From contig JBAJNL010000010.1 of NCBI GenBank assembly GCA_036881885.1, positions 1 to 35,451 of the forward strand: a stretch of DNA of 35,451 nt, given 5' to 3'. The DNA comes from JBAJNL01 sp036881885. GTDB taxonomy: Bacteria; Pseudomonadota; Alphaproteobacteria; Holosporales; Hepatobacteraceae. The stretch's first letter is position 1. Every line of letters begins with the position of its first letter. Position numbers and translations under genes: made by a program. Below, one piece after another: positions 19,278 through 29,748 of the stretch. Below the pieces are notes generated by a model, which ran no database searches, had not been told where the DNA came from, and saw nothing but the letters and a program-made list of their open reading frames with translations.

Positions 19278-20135
19278 ATGGCGAAAGAACACACGAAGGG
19301 CAAGCCTTTTATGCGCTGTAAAACCGCCGCAACATCGCCAGAAAAAATGATTGGCGAAAGCGCTTTTAAAGCAACAGCCGGCGCCTTTTGGGATGAAAAC
19401 GGCCCCTACCGTCTTTTGCATCGCATCACCCCTATTCGCCTTTTTTGGTTACTTTCAATGCTTTGCCACGCAGGGCTTGCCAAATCGACGCATAATGCAG
19501 TAACACCAAACAAAAAATCAGCCAAACCTGCACAACATTTGCCTAAATCACTGAAAGGATTGCGCATTCTGGACATTGGATGCGGCGGCGGCCTTGTGTG
19601 CGAGCCCTTGGCATTAAAAGGTGCCCACGTTGTTGGCATTGATACAACGCAAGAGGCCATTGACGCCGCACAGCAGCATGCACACCTGCGGCGCGAAAAG
19701 GCCTTTGAAGCGCTTGACATCACGTATCAGCACACCGATCTTAAAACCTTTGCATCACACAAAGCGAACCAAAGCGCCTTTGATGCGGTCATTGCCTTTG
19801 AGGTGATCGAGCATAACACCGCCCCCCTTGCTTTTTTTGAAGATGTCAAACGCCTTTTAAAACCGGGGGGGCTTTTTGCCCTTTCAACACCGAATCGCAC
19901 CTTGAAATCTTATCTAACGGTTGTGCTGGGAGCCGAAATGGTGGGGTGGATTCCCAAAGGAACGCATCAATGGTCTGCCTTTTTAACGCCACAAGAGTTG
20001 AAAGCTCTGGCAGCTTTTTGCGACTTTCAAAATGTTGGTGAGCAAGGGCTTTCCTTGAATTTGACGCACCAAAAATGGTCACTGACAAAGGACCTGTCTA
20101 TTAATTATTTTATGTCATTTTTAAATAAAAGTTAA
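19278..20135 (+). CDS. ubiG: Ubiquinone biosynthesis O-methyltransferase UbiG
   Basis: SAM-dependent methyltransferase performing both O-methylations in ubiquinone synthesis. SAM motif I is 'LRILDIGCGGGLVCEPLA' at about residues 95-112, followed by 'GAHVVGIDTTQEAIDAA' and the post-motif 'FEVIEH'. The UbiG-specific stretch 'FALSTPNRTLKSYLTVV' with 'WIPKGTHQWSAFLTPQEL' is intact. Before motif I, a 25-residue polar insertion ('SKSTHNAVTPNKKSAKP' area) makes it longer than usual at 285 aa. The ATG at 19278 has no good ribosome site; the ATG at 19311, preceded by AAGGG, is a reasonable alternative and would remove 11 residues. Confidence 0.93.
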   Translation: MAKEHTKGKPFMRCKTAATSPEKMIGESAFKATAGAFWDENGPYRLLHRITPIRLFWLLSMLCHAGLAKSTHNAVTPNKKSAKPAQHLPKSLKGLRILDIGCGGGLVCEPLALKGAHVVGIDTTQEAIDAAQQHAHLRREKAFEALDITYQHTDLKTFASHKANQSAFDAVIAFEVIEHNTAPLAFFEDVKRLLKPGGLFALSTPNRTLKSYLTVVLGAEMVGWIPKGTHQWSAFLTPQELKALAAFCDFQNVGEQGLSLNLTHQKWSLTKDLSINYFMSFLNKS

Positions 20136-20185
20136 AAAAAAACAAAAAGCCGCAGAAGGTTAAATTTTTTTATTGACGCACGCGG

Positions 20186-20214
20186 TTGCAAAGCGTGTGG
20201 TTTTTCGGTAGAAA
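20186..20214 (+). promoter_or_regulatory. Possible rpoB promoter
   Basis: TTGCAA at 20186-20191 and TAGAAA at 20209-20214 have a 17-base spacer and partial consensus matches. A second -35-like TTGACG is at 20173-20178. This would give an rpoB leader of roughly 90 bases. Prediction by eye. Confidence 0.3.
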
Positions 20215-20222
20215 AGTAGGGA

Positions 20223-20288
20223 TAGCCCTTAAGGCTAGGCTGCAGTTTTTTTCGAACGCTTCCGAGGCACACTCGAGAGGTTCGTTTT
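20223..20288 (+). promoter_or_regulatory. Structured rpoB leader with two hairpins followed by T-runs
   Basis: Hairpin one: TAGCC/GGCTA around 20224-20238, followed after about 8 bases by seven or more T (20246-20252). Hairpin two: CGAAC (20253-20257) pairs with GTTCG (20280-20284), enclosing CGAG/CTCG (20263-20266 with 20272-20275), and is followed by TTTT. Together they could act as an attenuator or processing site in the 5' leader of rpoBC. Function is inferred. Confidence 0.35.
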
Positions 20289-20311
20289 GAGTCTTTGGAC
20301 AAAGGAAACAC

Positions 20312-23300
20312 ATGACATCACCGTCTTCGTACACGTTGCCCCGTTTTAATTTTGCGCGCGCTAAAGAAACCGCGCCGCTTCCCAACCTCATTGATCTTCA
20401 AAAAACATCTTATGATGACTTTTTGCAGAAAAATATCGACCCACACAAGCGTAAAAAACAAGGCTTGCAAGAAATCTTTGAAGATTTTTTTCCTGTGAAA
20501 GATTTTGCCGGCACAGCGCAACTTGAATTTAGCCATTATGTGTTGGAAGAGCCCAAATACGACGCAACCGAAGCACGCCTTAGAGGCGCCACACACGCAG
20601 CCCCTTTAAGAGTGACTTTTCGTTTGGTGGTTTGGGATGTGGACAGCGACTCTGACAGTCGCTCGGTGCGCCATATCAAAGAACAGAATGTCTATATGGG
20701 CGACATCCCCCTGATGACAGACAAAGCAACCTTTGTCATCAACGGCGTTGAGCGTGTTGTGGTGTCACAAATGCATCGCTCGCCCGGCGTGTTTTTTGAC
20801 CATGACCGCGGCCGCACCCACGTTTCGGGCAAATTTTTGTTCTCGGCCAGTGTGCGCCCTGCACGCGGATCATGGTTTGACGTTGAATTTGACGGCAAAG
20901 ACCTGCTTTACATGCGCATTGACCGCAAACGCAAGTTTTTGGCCTCGACCCTTTTGATGGCCTTGCCGACCGAATCGAAGAAAGATGATTACTTTACGCC
21001 CGAAGGCATGTCGCGTGAAGAAATTTTAACCACCTTCTATGAAACCTATTCTTACCATTTGGGCGGCAAAGATGGCCAGCTAGCAATGGATTTTGTTCCC
21101 AGCATGTGGCGTGGCCACAAGTTGACAAAGCCTTTGGTTGATGCCGACAGTGGCAAGGTTTTGCTTGAGAAAGGCAAAAAAATCACCAAAGCTGTTTTGA
21201 AAACGCTTGCCCAAACAAAGCGCGTTCAAACAACGCTTGAAGATTTTATCGACCGTTATCTGGCCCAAGACTGCGTGAATCCTAAAACAGGCGAAGTCTA
21301 TGCCGAAGCCGGCGATACCATCACTGACGAGCTGTACGAGAAGTTGGTGAAAGATGGCGTCACCTCGGTTTCTGTTTTGCAAATTGATCACATTACAACG
21401 GGCAGCTATTTAAGAGACACCCTGGCGGCCGATCGTCACAACAGCCGTCAAGAAGCGCTTTTTGACATTTATCGCTTGCTCAGGCCGGGCGACCCCCCTA
21501 CTTTTGAGGCCGCGTCAGATTTGTTTTATGGCTCGTTCTTTGACCCCGACCGCTATGACCTGTCGCCCGTTGGTCGCATGAAAACAAGCGCACGCCTTAA
21601 AACTAAGATGTCGGAAGACAAATGCGTTTTAACCCGCGAAGACCTTTTGAGCATCATCCGCGTTATGCTTGATCTGCGCGATAGCAAGGGCTCGGTTGAC
21701 GACATTGACAGCCTTGCCAACAGGCGCGTACGAGCTGTAGGCGAAATGCTTGCAGGGCAATATCAAGCAGGTCTTTTGCGCCTTGAGCGTTCGATCAAAG
21801 AGCGCATGAGCAACGTTGAAAAAGACGAGTTGATGCCGCAGGCTGTCTTGAATGCCAAACCGCTGACCGCTGTGTTGCGTGATTTTTTTGGCAGCTCGCA
21901 GCTGTCTCAATTTATGGACCAAACCAACCCGCTTTCTGAGCTGACACACAAAAGGCGTCTTTCGGCTTTGGGCCCCGGCGGCCTGGCTAAAGACCGCGCC
22001 AGCATCGAGGTGCGCGACGTGCACCCCACACACTATGGCCGCGTATGCCCCGTGGAAACACCTGAAGGTCAAAGCATTGGTCTGATTAACTCGATGGCGT
22101 GCTATGCACGCGTTAATCGCTATGGCTTTATGGAAACACCCTATGTGCGCGTTCAAGATGGCCGTGTCACAGACGAGGTTGTTTATCTTTCTGCCATTGA
22201 TGAAGGCAACTACTATATTGCCCAAGGCAACGCGCCGTTGGATGAGAAAGACCTTTTCACAGATGAAATGGTCAGCTGCCGTAAAGAAGGCGAATACGTT
22301 TTGGTCGAACCTGCTGAGGTCGACTTTATTGACATCTCGCCCAAGCAAATTTTATCGGTGGCCGCATCCTTAATTCCCTTTGTTGAAAACGACGATGCCA
22401 GCCGTGCCTTGATGGGCGCCAACATGCAACGCCAAGCTGTTCCTCTTCTTTTGCCACAGGCGCCGCTGGTGGGCACAGGCCTTGAAAGCGTTGTGGCGCG
22501 CGATTCGGGCAGCACCGTTGTGGCCAAGCAGGCCGGTGTGGTCAGCTATGTGGATGCGGCACGCGTTGTGGTGGTCTCGGACCCAAAAGACATGGAAGCG
22601 GCTCAAGCCAAGGCCACAAAAGACGCCGACGCAGCGTCAGAGGCTGAAGGCAAAACACCGTCGAACGTGACCATTTATCCGTTTTTGAAGTTTCAAAAAA
22701 CCAACCACGGTACGTGCTTTAACCAACGGCCGTTGGTGGCCGTGGGTGACCGCGTGGAAGAGGGTCAGATTATTGCCGATGGTCCTGCCACCGATCGGGG
22801 CGAGCTGGCTTTAGGGCACAACGTGACCGTTGCCTTTATGTTGTGGCACGGTTATGGCTTTGAGGACTCGATCATCGTTTCGGAACGTTTGGTGCAAGAC
22901 GACGCCTATACCTCGGTTCACATTGATGAGTTTGAAATTTCGGCCCGAGACACCAAACTGGGCAGCGAGGAAATCACCCGTGACATCCCCGGCGTTAGCG
23001 AAGAGCAACTAAGGCGCCTTGACGAATCGGGCATTGTGTACACAGGCGCCGAGGTTAAAGCAGGCGACATCTTGGTGGGTAAAGTCACGCCCAAGGGTGA
23101 CAATCCTATGACGTCGGAAGAAAAACTGCTGCGCGCCATCTTTGGTGAAAAAGCCGTTGACATGCGCGACACCTCTTTGAAACTGCCACCAGGGGTCAGA
23201 GGCACTGTCATTGACGTGCGTGTGTTCTCGCGGCGTGGGCTTGAAAAAGATGAGCGCTCGGTCGCCATTGAACGCCAAGAGGTACAAAAGTTAACACGCG

Positions 23301-24559
23301 AGCGTGATCTTGAAAAAGAAATTTTAGAGCGCGGCGTGGCAAGGCGCATCAAAACTCTGCTTGAAGGCTGCAAATTGAAAGCCGCATTGGGCAAACTGGA
23401 AAAAGGCACCGAGCTCACAAAAGAGCTTTTGGCCCCCCTGACCTTTCAGTCGCTTGAAAAGGTGTCGGTTTCAGACACCAAAATCACAACGCAGCTTAAA
23501 GATATGGTAACGCAGCTTAAAGGTCGCCTCACTGATGTGGACCAATTGTTTGAAAAGCGCATCGAGCGTTTGTGCCGCGGCGACGATTTGCCCTCGGGCG
23601 TTTTGAAAACTGTGCGCGTTTTTGTGGCCATTAAGCGCAAACTGCAAACAGGTGACAAAATGGCTGGGCGTCACGGTAACAAAGGTGTGGTCTCGCGCAT
23701 TTTGCCCGTTGAAGACATGCCTCACCTGGCTGACGGCACGCCCGTTGACATGGTGCTGAACCCTTTAGGTGTGCCCTCGCGCATGAACGTGGGACAAGTG
23801 CTTGAAACCCATTTGGGCTGGGCAGCCAAGGGCCTTGGTAAAAAAGTGCGGCGTTATCTTGAAAGCCTTTCGCAGAAAGAAACCCCTGATCTTAAGGACA
23901 TGAAGGCCTTTTTGGGTGATTTGTACAAGAAGGCATCGGACAACAAAAAAGTACGCAAGGTGATCGAAGACCTGTCAGAGGAAGAGACATTGTCTTGGAC
24001 CATGGGCCTTTCTAAAGGCCTGCCGATGAAGGCCCCGGTTTTTGAGGGCGCTAAAGCAACAGAAATCAACCATGCACTGAAAGATGCCGATCTTGATACA
24101 TCAGGTCAGGTGACGCTTTATGACGGTCGCACGGGCTTACCGTTTGATCGCAAGGTGACTGTGGGTGTGATGTACATGATTAAACTGCACCACTTGGTTG
24201 ACGAAAAAATCCACGCACGCTCGGTGGGTCCCTATAGTTTGATCACCCAACAACCCTTGGGCGGTAACGCCCCGTTTGGTGGCCAACGCTTGGGTGAAAT
24301 GGAGGTGTGGGCGCTGCAAGGCTATGGTGCTGCGCATGCATTACGCGAAATGCTAACCATCAAGTCAGACGATACCGAGGGCCGCACCAGTGCTTATGAA
24401 TCGATCATAAGGGGTGACAACCGCTTCCAAAGCGGCGTGCCTGCCTCGTTTAATGTGTTGGTCAAAGAGCTGCGCGCTTTAGGACTTAATGTGGAATTTT
24501 TGAATCAAAACGCTTTAGAAGAAACTCCGTCAGACGACGAAGACCTGTCAAACGCGTAA
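20312..24559 (+). CDS. rpoB: RNA polymerase beta subunit
   Basis: Catalytic subunit of RNA polymerase, 1415 aa, near-typical for alphaproteobacteria and longer than the E. coli protein. The rifampicin pocket is conserved ('GSSQLSQFMDQTNPLSEL' from about residue 527, then 'THKRRLSALGPGG'), with Asn-to-Thr and two Ile-to-Leu changes relative to E. coli at positions equivalent to 518, 524 and 530. The resistance-determining Ser, His and Asp residues are the sensitive forms. Other hallmarks: 'GFEDSIIVSERLV', 'GDKMAGRHGNKGVVSRILP', and C-terminal 'PLGGNAPFGGQRLGEMEVWA'. A short acidic Ala-rich insertion follows 'VVVVSDPKDMEAAQAKATK'. Start ATG has an AAAGGA site. rpoC follows after 22 bases. Confidence 0.98.
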   Translation: MTSPSSYTLPRFNFARAKETAPLPNLIDLQKTSYDDFLQKNIDPHKRKKQGLQEIFEDFFPVKDFAGTAQLEFSHYVLEEPKYDATEARLRGATHAAPLRVTFRLVVWDVDSDSDSRSVRHIKEQNVYMGDIPLMTDKATFVINGVERVVVSQMHRSPGVFFDHDRGRTHVSGKFLFSASVRPARGSWFDVEFDGKDLLYMRIDRKRKFLASTLLMALPTESKKDDYFTPEGMSREEILTTFYETYSYHLGGKDGQLAMDFVPSMWRGHKLTKPLVDADSGKVLLEKGKKITKAVLKTLAQTKRVQTTLEDFIDRYLAQDCVNPKTGEVYAEAGDTITDELYEKLVKDGVTSVSVLQIDHITTGSYLRDTLAADRHNSRQEALFDIYRLLRPGDPPTFEAASDLFYGSFFDPDRYDLSPVGRMKTSARLKTKMSEDKCVLTREDLLSIIRVMLDLRDSKGSVDDIDSLANRRVRAVGEMLAGQYQAGLLRLERSIKERMSNVEKDELMPQAVLNAKPLTAVLRDFFGSSQLSQFMDQTNPLSELTHKRRLSALGPGGLAKDRASIEVRDVHPTHYGRVCPVETPEGQSIGLINSMACYARVNRYGFMETPYVRVQDGRVTDEVVYLSAIDEGNYYIAQGNAPLDEKDLFTDEMVSCRKEGEYVLVEPAEVDFIDISPKQILSVAASLIPFVENDDASRALMGANMQRQAVPLLLPQAPLVGTGLESVVARDSGSTVVAKQAGVVSYVDAARVVVVSDPKDMEAAQAKATKDADAASEAEGKTPSNVTIYPFLKFQKTNHGTCFNQRPLVAVGDRVEEGQIIADGPATDRGELALGHNVTVAFMLWHGYGFEDSIIVSERLVQDDAYTSVHIDEFEISARDTKLGSEEITRDIPGVSEEQLRRLDESGIVYTGAEVKAGDILVGKVTPKGDNPMTSEEKLLRAIFGEKAVDMRDTSLKLPPGVRGTVIDVRVFSRRGLEKDERSVAIERQEVQKLTRERDLEKEILERGVARRIKTLLEGCKLKAALGKLEKGTELTKELLAPLTFQSLEKVSVSDTKITTQLKDMVTQLKGRLTDVDQLFEKRIERLCRGDDLPSGVLKTVRVFVAIKRKLQTGDKMAGRHGNKGVVSRILPVEDMPHLADGTPVDMVLNPLGVPSRMNVGQVLETHLGWAAKGLGKKVRRYLESLSQKETPDLKDMKAFLGDLYKKASDNKKVRKVIEDLSEEETLSWTMGLSKGLPMKAPVFEGAKATEINHALKDADLDTSGQVTLYDGRTGLPFDRKVTVGVMYMIKLHHLVDEKIHARSVGPYSLITQQPLGGNAPFGGQRLGEMEVWALQGYGAAHALREMLTIKSDDTEGRTSAYESIIRGDNRFQSGVPASFNVLVKELRALGLNVEFLNQNALEETPSDDEDLSNA

Positions 24560-24581
24560 CTTAAAAGGGTAAACACTTTCA

Positions 24582-27500
24582 ATGACACAAGCAAAAAGAG
24601 CCCCACGCCTTACAGCACAAGACGTTACCTCTGACTTTGATGCGTTGCGCATTTCGATTGCGCCACCCGAGCAAATTCGCTCGTGGTCTTTTGGGGAAGT
24701 TAAGCGTCCTGAAACCATTAACTATCGCACCTTTAAGCCTGAAAAAGATGGCCTTTTCTGCATGCGCATTTTTGGGCCCGTTAAAGACTATGAATGCGGC
24801 TGCGGTAAGTACAAGCGCATTAAGTTTAAGGGCATCGTGTGTGAAAAGTGCGGCGTTGAAGTCACCCTTTCCAAGGTGCGTCGCGAACGTATGGGCCACA
24901 TCGAGCTGGCCTCGCCTGTTGCGCACATTTGGTTCACAAAATCATTGCCCAGCCGCATCGGCACCCTGCTTGAGCTGTCGACAAAAGAGCTGGACCGCAT
25001 TCTTTATTACGAATCTTACATTGTGGTTGACCCAGGTCTTACCTCTTTGCAAGAGCGTCAAATTTTGTCGGAAGAAGAATTTGTAGACGCCCAAGACACC
25101 TATGGTGAAGGACAATTTGAGGCCGTCACCGGTGCTTTGGCTTTGAAAAAGCTTTTGTCACAAATTGACCTTAAAAAGCAAAAAGAAGAGCTGACCGAAG
25201 AGCTGAGAGACTTAACGTCTGAGGTGCGCCGTAAAAAGGTGGTCAAACGCCTTAAGCTTGTCAGTGCCTTTTTAGCGTCGAACACACGTCCTGAATGGAT
25301 GGTTTTGGATGTGATCCCTGTGATTCCGCCCGAGCTGCGTCCTTTGGTGCCCCTTGATGGTGGCCGTTTTGCGACAGCCGACCTGAACGATCTTTACAGG
25401 CGTCTGATTAACCGTAATAACCGCTTAAAACGTCTTTACGAGCTGAAAGCGCCGCAAATCATCATTCGCAACGAAGAGCGCATGCTGCAAGAAGTGGCCG
25501 ATGCTCTGTTTGATAACTCGCGTCGTGGTCGCCCCGTTTTGGGCGCCAACAAACGCCCCTTAAAATCGCTTTCAGATGCCCTTAAAGGCAAACAAGGACG
25601 CTTTAGGCAAAACCTTTTGGGTAAACGTGTTGACTACTCGGGTCGTTCGGTGATTGTGGTTGGGCCGCAGCTGAAGCTTCACCAGTGTGGTTTGCCCAAA
25701 AAGATGGCGCTCGAGCTGTTTAGGCCCTTTGTTTACCACCGGCTTGAAAAATACGGTCTTGCCCCCACTTTGAAAGCGGCCAAACGCTTTGTGGAAAAAG
25801 AACGGCCCGAGGTATGGGGCCTGCTTGAGGAGGTGGTGAAAGAGCACCCCGTGATGCTGAACCGCGCACCGACACTGCACCGCTTGGGTATCCAGGCGTT
25901 TGAGCCTTTGTTGATTGAGGGCAAAGCCATCCAGCTACACCCCTTGGTGTGTAAAGCCTTTAACGCTGACTTTGACGGTGACACGATGTCAGTGCACGTG
26001 CCTATTTCGGTTGAGGCACAGGTTGAAGCCCGCGTGTTGATGATGTCAACAAACAACATTTTAAGCCCTGCAGACGGCAGCCCTGTGATTATTCCGTCCA
26101 AAGACATGGTTTTGGGGCTTTACTATCTAACGCTTGCGCGCGACGCCGAGGCCGACAAAGAGCCTGTGGCTTTTGCGAACATGCACGAGATCGAGCACGC
26201 CCTTTTCCATCAAAAAGTGGCGCTGCACCAAGCCGTGCGCATCCGTGTTTATGATGGAGAAGGTCAAAGTCATATTGAAACCACCACACCGGGACGCCTT
26301 TTGTTGAAGCAAGTTTTGCCCACTCATAAAGAGCTCCCCTTCTCGCTGATCAACAAACCGCTGACCTCAAGCGATGTCAGCCAGTTGATTAGTCTTGTGT
26401 ATCGCTTTTGTGGACAAGACACCACGGTGACTTTTGCCGACCAACTGATGACGCTTGGGTTTAAATATTCTACGCTTTCGGGTGTGTCATTTGGTAAAAA
26501 CGACCTGGTGGTTCCTGAAGAAAAATCAACCTTTGTCAATGACACCTGGAAGATGGTTAAAACCTATCGCCAGCAATATCTTGACGGCTTGATTACCCAA
26601 GGTGAGCGCGCCAACAAGGTGACCGACGCCTGGGGCAACTGTACCGATAAGGTTGTGGGCGCGATGCTGAAGAAGTTGTCGCAAAAGACCGATCCTCTTG
26701 ATATGAATGCCATTTACATGATGGCCCACTCGGGTGCCCGTGGCTCGGTTGCGCAGATGCGTCAGCTGGCGGCGATGCGTGGTTTGATTGGTAAACACTC
26801 GGGTGAAATTTTGGAATACCCCATTATCTCGAACTTCTCTGAAGGCCTGAAAGCCTTTGAGTACTTCAACTCAACCCACGGCTCACGCAAGGGGCTTTCG
26901 GACATGGCGCTTAAGACGGCCAACTCGGGTTATCTGACCCGCCGTCTTGTGGATGTGGCGCAAGACTCTATCATTGCCGCTGAAGATTGCGGCACCTCTG
27001 ACGGCATCGAAGCTGCGGCCATTATTGAGGGCGGCGAAGTCTTGTCTTCATTGGAAGAGCGCGTTTTTGGGCGCACCTTGGCTGAGACTATCAAAGATGA
27101 AAACGGCAAAACCCTTTTAGCAGCCGGCACGCTGGTTGATGAAGAGGTGCTGTCGACCATTGTGAAGTTGGGTCTTAAAACGGTTCAAATTCGCTCGGTG
27201 CTGACCTGTAAGCTTGAAAAAGGCGTTTGTGCGCAGTGCTATGGCCTGGATATCGCACGCGGTGAACGCGTCAACTTGGGCGAAGCTGTGGGCGTTATTG
27301 CAGCACAATCTATTGGAGAGCCCGGCACACAGCTGACCTTGCGTACCTTCCACTTAGGGGGCGCCGCGCAAAAAACAGCACAAGAATCATCGGTTAAAGC
27401 CGCAGAAAATGGCACTGTCAGCTTTGATGAAACGTCTCTTGTCACGAACTCGCAAGGACAAGCCATCTTTATTGGCCGCACAATGGAGATGACCTTAAAG

Positions 27501-28769
27501 AACAAAAAAGAAACCCTGGCCACTTACGAGCTGGCCCATGGTGCGCACATTCTTGTAAAAGACGGTGCCACGGTGAAAAAAGATACGAAGCTGGCTGAGT
27601 GGGATCCCTACAACACGCCTGTTGTCACCGAGAAAACAGGCTTTGTGCACTTTGTAGATCTTGTGGAAGGTGTGTCGTTTAAAGAAGTTGTGGATGAAGC
27701 CACCGGTATTCCAAAGCGCATTGTGCTTGACTGGCGTCAAAGCCACCGAGGCAGCGGCTTAAGACCTCGCCTTGTGGTGCGTGATGAAAACAACAATCCG
27801 GTGTTGTTAGCCAACGGCCTTGAGGCCCGCTATTTCTTGTCGGTTGATGCACAAATTGATGTGGCCAATGGCACCGAGGTGATTGCAGGCGATATCTTAG
27901 CCCAGCTGCCACGTGAATCGTCTAAAATTCGTGACATCACCGGTGGTTTGCCCCGTATTGCCGAGCTTTTCGAGGCGCGCCATCCGAAAGATCCCGCCAT
28001 TATCAGCGAGATTGATGGTCATATCGAATTTGGTAAAGACTATAAGACAAAACGCGCCATTTTGGTGGTCCCCGAAGACAAAGAAGAGCCCGCGCGTGAG
28101 TACTTTGTGCCCCGTGGCAAGCACGTGCTGATCCAAGAAGGCGACAAAGTCAAAAAAGGTGACTTTATCGCTGGCGGCAGCCCCGTTTTACAAGATATTT
28201 TGCGTGTTTTGGGTGTAGAAGTTCTGGCAAACCACTTGATTAAAGAGGTGCAAGAAGTTTATCGTTTCCAAGGTGTGAAGATTAGCGACAAGCACATTGA
28301 AATCATTGTGCGTCAAATGCTGCAAAAAGTTGAGATCACAAACCCCGGCGACACGCTGTTCTTGACGGGTGATCAAATTGACAGGCAAGAGCTGACAAGC
28401 ACAAACCAACGCCTTTTGGCTGAAAAACGCACGCCAGCGCAGGCGGTGCCAGTGCTGCAAGGTATGACAACAGCATCATTGAAAACGTCATCGTTTATCT
28501 CGGCTGCCTCTTTCCAAGACACCACCCGTGTGTTAACCGAGGCCGCTGTGAAAGGAAAAGTCGATAAGCTGATTGGTTTGAAAGAAAGTGTCATTGTGGG
28601 TCGCTTAATCTCGGCGGGTACAGGCTGGGTGGTGAACAACCTTAAAAAACACGCCCGCGCTGCACAGCAAACGGCCGCAACCGAGGAAGAATCAGCTCCT
28701 GTGATTGAGGCCGTGCCACCCAAAGCCGAGACCACGCCAGAAGAGACAACGCCAGCTGAGGAGGGCTAA
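24582..28769 (+). CDS. rpoC: RNA polymerase beta' subunit
   Basis: Catalytic beta' subunit, 1395 aa. The N-terminal zinc ribbon has Cys 72, 74, 87 and 90 ('[19 protein letters not shown]'). The three Mg-binding aspartates lie in '[14 protein letters not shown]' starting at about residue 461; the residue after the third Asp is Thr where nearly all bacteria have Gln. The bridge helix ('[18 protein letters not shown]') and trigger loop ('[20 protein letters not shown]') are intact, as is the second zinc site ('EDCGTSDG' plus '[13 protein letters not shown]'). The C-terminus ends in an acidic Thr/Pro/Glu tail of about 35 residues. Ribosomal and fusA/tuf genes that usually follow are absent. Confidence 0.98.
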   Translation: MTQAKRAPRLTAQDVTSDFDALRISIAPPEQIRSWSFGEVKRPETINYRTFKPEKDGLFCMRIFGPVKDYECGCGKYKRIKFKGIVCEKCGVEVTLSKVRRERMGHIELASPVAHIWFTKSLPSRIGTLLELSTKELDRILYYESYIVVDPGLTSLQERQILSEEEFVDAQDTYGEGQFEAVTGALALKKLLSQIDLKKQKEELTEELRDLTSEVRRKKVVKRLKLVSAFLASNTRPEWMVLDVIPVIPPELRPLVPLDGGRFATADLNDLYRRLINRNNRLKRLYELKAPQIIIRNEERMLQEVADALFDNSRRGRPVLGANKRPLKSLSDALKGKQGRFRQNLLGKRVDYSGRSVIVVGPQLKLHQCGLPKKMALELFRPFVYHRLEKYGLAPTLKAAKRFVEKERPEVWGLLEEVVKEHPVMLNRAPTLHRLGIQAFEPLLIEGKAIQLHPLVCKAFNADFDGDTMSVHVPISVEAQVEARVLMMSTNNILSPADGSPVIIPSKDMVLGLYYLTLARDAEADKEPVAFANMHEIEHALFHQKVALHQAVRIRVYDGEGQSHIETTTPGRLLLKQVLPTHKELPFSLINKPLTSSDVSQLISLVYRFCGQDTTVTFADQLMTLGFKYSTLSGVSFGKNDLVVPEEKSTFVNDTWKMVKTYRQQYLDGLITQGERANKVTDAWGNCTDKVVGAMLKKLSQKTDPLDMNAIYMMAHSGARGSVAQMRQLAAMRGLIGKHSGEILEYPIISNFSEGLKAFEYFNSTHGSRKGLSDMALKTANSGYLTRRLVDVAQDSIIAAEDCGTSDGIEAAAIIEGGEVLSSLEERVFGRTLAETIKDENGKTLLAAGTLVDEEVLSTIVKLGLKTVQIRSVLTCKLEKGVCAQCYGLDIARGERVNLGEAVGVIAAQSIGEPGTQLTLRTFHLGGAAQKTAQESSVKAAENGTVSFDETSLVTNSQGQAIFIGRTMEMTLKNKKETLATYELAHGAHILVKDGATVKKDTKLAEWDPYNTPVVTEKTGFVHFVDLVEGVSFKEVVDEATGIPKRIVLDWRQSHRGSGLRPRLVVRDENNNPVLLANGLEARYFLSVDAQIDVANGTEVIAGDILAQLPRESSKIRDITGGLPRIAELFEARHPKDPAIISEIDGHIEFGKDYKTKRAILVVPEDKEEPAREYFVPRGKHVLIQEGDKVKKGDFIAGGSPVLQDILRVLGVEVLANHLIKEVQEVYRFQGVKISDKHIEIIVRQMLQKVEITNPGDTLFLTGDQIDRQELTSTNQRLLAEKRTPAQAVPVLQGMTTASLKTSSFISAASFQDTTRVLTEAAVKGKVDKLIGLKESVIVGRLISAGTGWVVNNLKKHARAAQQTAATEEESAPVIEAVPPKAETTPEETTPAEEG

Positions 28770-28832
28770 CCCCCCTCTTTGGTTGTCGTCGAGAACTTAG
28801 CGAGTGTGCCCGTCATGGTGATGGTCTTTTTG

Positions 28833-28949
28833 CGTCATCAAGAAGGCCTTAGCTCCGCGCGATCCACAGGCAAGGCACCTAAAGAACATCTTTGGCGGCC
28901 AAGGCACACGGTAGATTGCCGCGTCGGAATAAATTCCTCCTCGCAATGA
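28833..28949 (-). repeat. Dispersed intergenic repeat, copy 2
   Basis: Read on the minus strand: TCATTGCGAGGAGGAA, TTCCGACGCGGCAATC, CTTGGCCG, CCTGTGGATCGCGC, then CTTCTTGATGACGC. Same block order as the copy at 2261-2388. It fills most of the spacer between rpoC and tRNA-Tyr; nothing else is seen in 28770-29020. Confidence 0.75.
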
Positions 28950-29023
28950 AAGCCTAAAGGTCCCCGCGTCGCTTTAAGGCATTCAGGTCATGACAACATT
29001 CACAAATTATTTGAGGGGGCACC

Positions 29024-29052
29024 TAGACAGTGGCGTTTGTTCGTTTTATTCT
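29024..29052 (+). promoter_or_regulatory. Likely sigma-70 promoter for tRNA-Tyr
   Basis: TAGACA at 29024-29029 (five of six consensus) and TATTCT at 29047-29052 (four of six) have a 17-base spacer. Predicted start near 29060 lies just before the mature tRNA 5' end at 29067. Confidence 0.5.
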
Positions 29053-29066
29053 AGAAAGATCTCAAT

Positions 29067-29152
29067 GGAGGGGTGGCCGAGCGGTCAATGGCAACAGACT
29101 GTAAATCTGTCGACGAATGTCTACGTAGGTTCGAATCCTACTCCCTCCACCA
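29067..29152 (+). tRNA. tRNA-Tyr (GTA)
   Basis: Class II tRNA with a long variable arm. Acceptor GGAGGGG (29067-29073) pairs with TCCCTCC before discriminator A at 29149, and CCA is encoded (29150-29152). The anticodon stem ACAGA/TCTGT encloses loop CTGTAAA with anticodon GTA at 29101-29103. The T arm is GTAGG-TTCGAAT-CCTAC. Confidence 0.97.
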
Positions 29153-29176
29153 CCTCAAACTTTCTGACAAAAAGGC

Positions 29177-29479
29177 TTATTCCTTCTCAGACTTGCCAGA
29201 GGCTGTCTTCACTTTGCCTTGTAAAGCAGCGTGCTGTTTTTGCAGCCTATCAAACCTTTCTTGCAAGTCTTTGTGCTGTGAGTCTAGCTGCGCTTGTCCT
29301 AGACGTAATCTCTCCGCTTCTGCTTCGGCAGCGCTTAATTTTTCAGCCATTGCGCTGTGCAACTGCGCCCACACACGCAAGACTTTAGGCGCCGACTCAC
29401 CTGCGATGGTCATTTTTACCTCATCAGGCATTTTTGCCTCGGCCAAGGCGCTTGGTGACATTCGCTTAAGCGCAAGCAC
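29177..29479 (-). CDS. Small coiled-coil protein, unknown function
   Basis: 100 aa, no recognised family. The second half is a long amphipathic helix rich in Ala, Glu, Gln and Leu ('AMAEKLSAAEAEAERLRLGQ' through 'LQKQHAALQGKVK'), a probable coiled coil. No signal peptide with the GTG start at 29479; the ATG at 29461 would remove six residues. Neither start has a well-placed ribosome site, although an AAGG lies immediately before the GTG. The frame is also open upstream into the neighbouring gene. It is last of three small minus-strand genes (29177-30147). Confidence 0.5.
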   Translation of the reverse strand: MLALKRMSPSALAEAKMPDEVKMTIAGESAPKVLRVWAQLHSAMAEKLSAAEAEAERLRLGQAQLDSQHKDLQERFDRLQKQHAALQGKVKTASGKSEKE

Positions 29480-29496
29480 ACCTTGATTAATCCCTG

Positions 29497-29730
29497 TTAC
29501 CCTTTGTTTAAACGAGCCAACATTTTTCTTTTAGCCCGGCCCTTTTTTGTTTTTTTTATTGTCTGACGTGGCTCCATATGCTTTTGATTTTTCTTGCGCA
29601 CCATCGTTTTCTTTTTAACGACTGGATGCTGCCACGTGCCGCCAGGCCCCAGCAACTGTTTGGCCGATGGCGCAGGCGTCGCAGCGCAAAGAATCAATAA
29701 ACTGGTTGAGACCGTTAAAAGTTTTTTCAT
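29497..29730 (-). CDS. Small exported basic protein, paralogue of the gene at 29749
   Basis: 77 aa. A signal peptide ('MKKLLTVSTSLLILCAATPA') is followed by a strongly basic mature part. 'SAKQLLGPGG' and 'VRKKNQKHM...TIKKTKKG' match 'SAQHLLGGHGG' and 'VRKKDPRQM...TIKKARQE' of the protein encoded at 29749-30147, so these are tandem paralogues; this one lacks the coiled-coil and polyproline middle. Function unknown. Confidence 0.55.
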   Translation of the reverse strand: MKKLLTVSTSLLILCAATPAPSAKQLLGPGGTWQHPVVKKKTMVRKKNQKHMEPRQTIKKTKKGRAKRKMLARLNKG

Positions 29731-29748
29731 GAGCCTGCTCTCCCTTGT

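Noticed and set aside
21629..22348. 239-codon open frame antisense to rpoB
   Set aside because: It lies fully within strongly conserved rpoB coding sequence, has no family resemblance and reflects the codon bias of the opposite strand.
22918..23418. 166-codon open frame antisense to rpoB
   Set aside because: Same reasoning: a shadow of rpoB with Ser-rich, non-protein-like composition.
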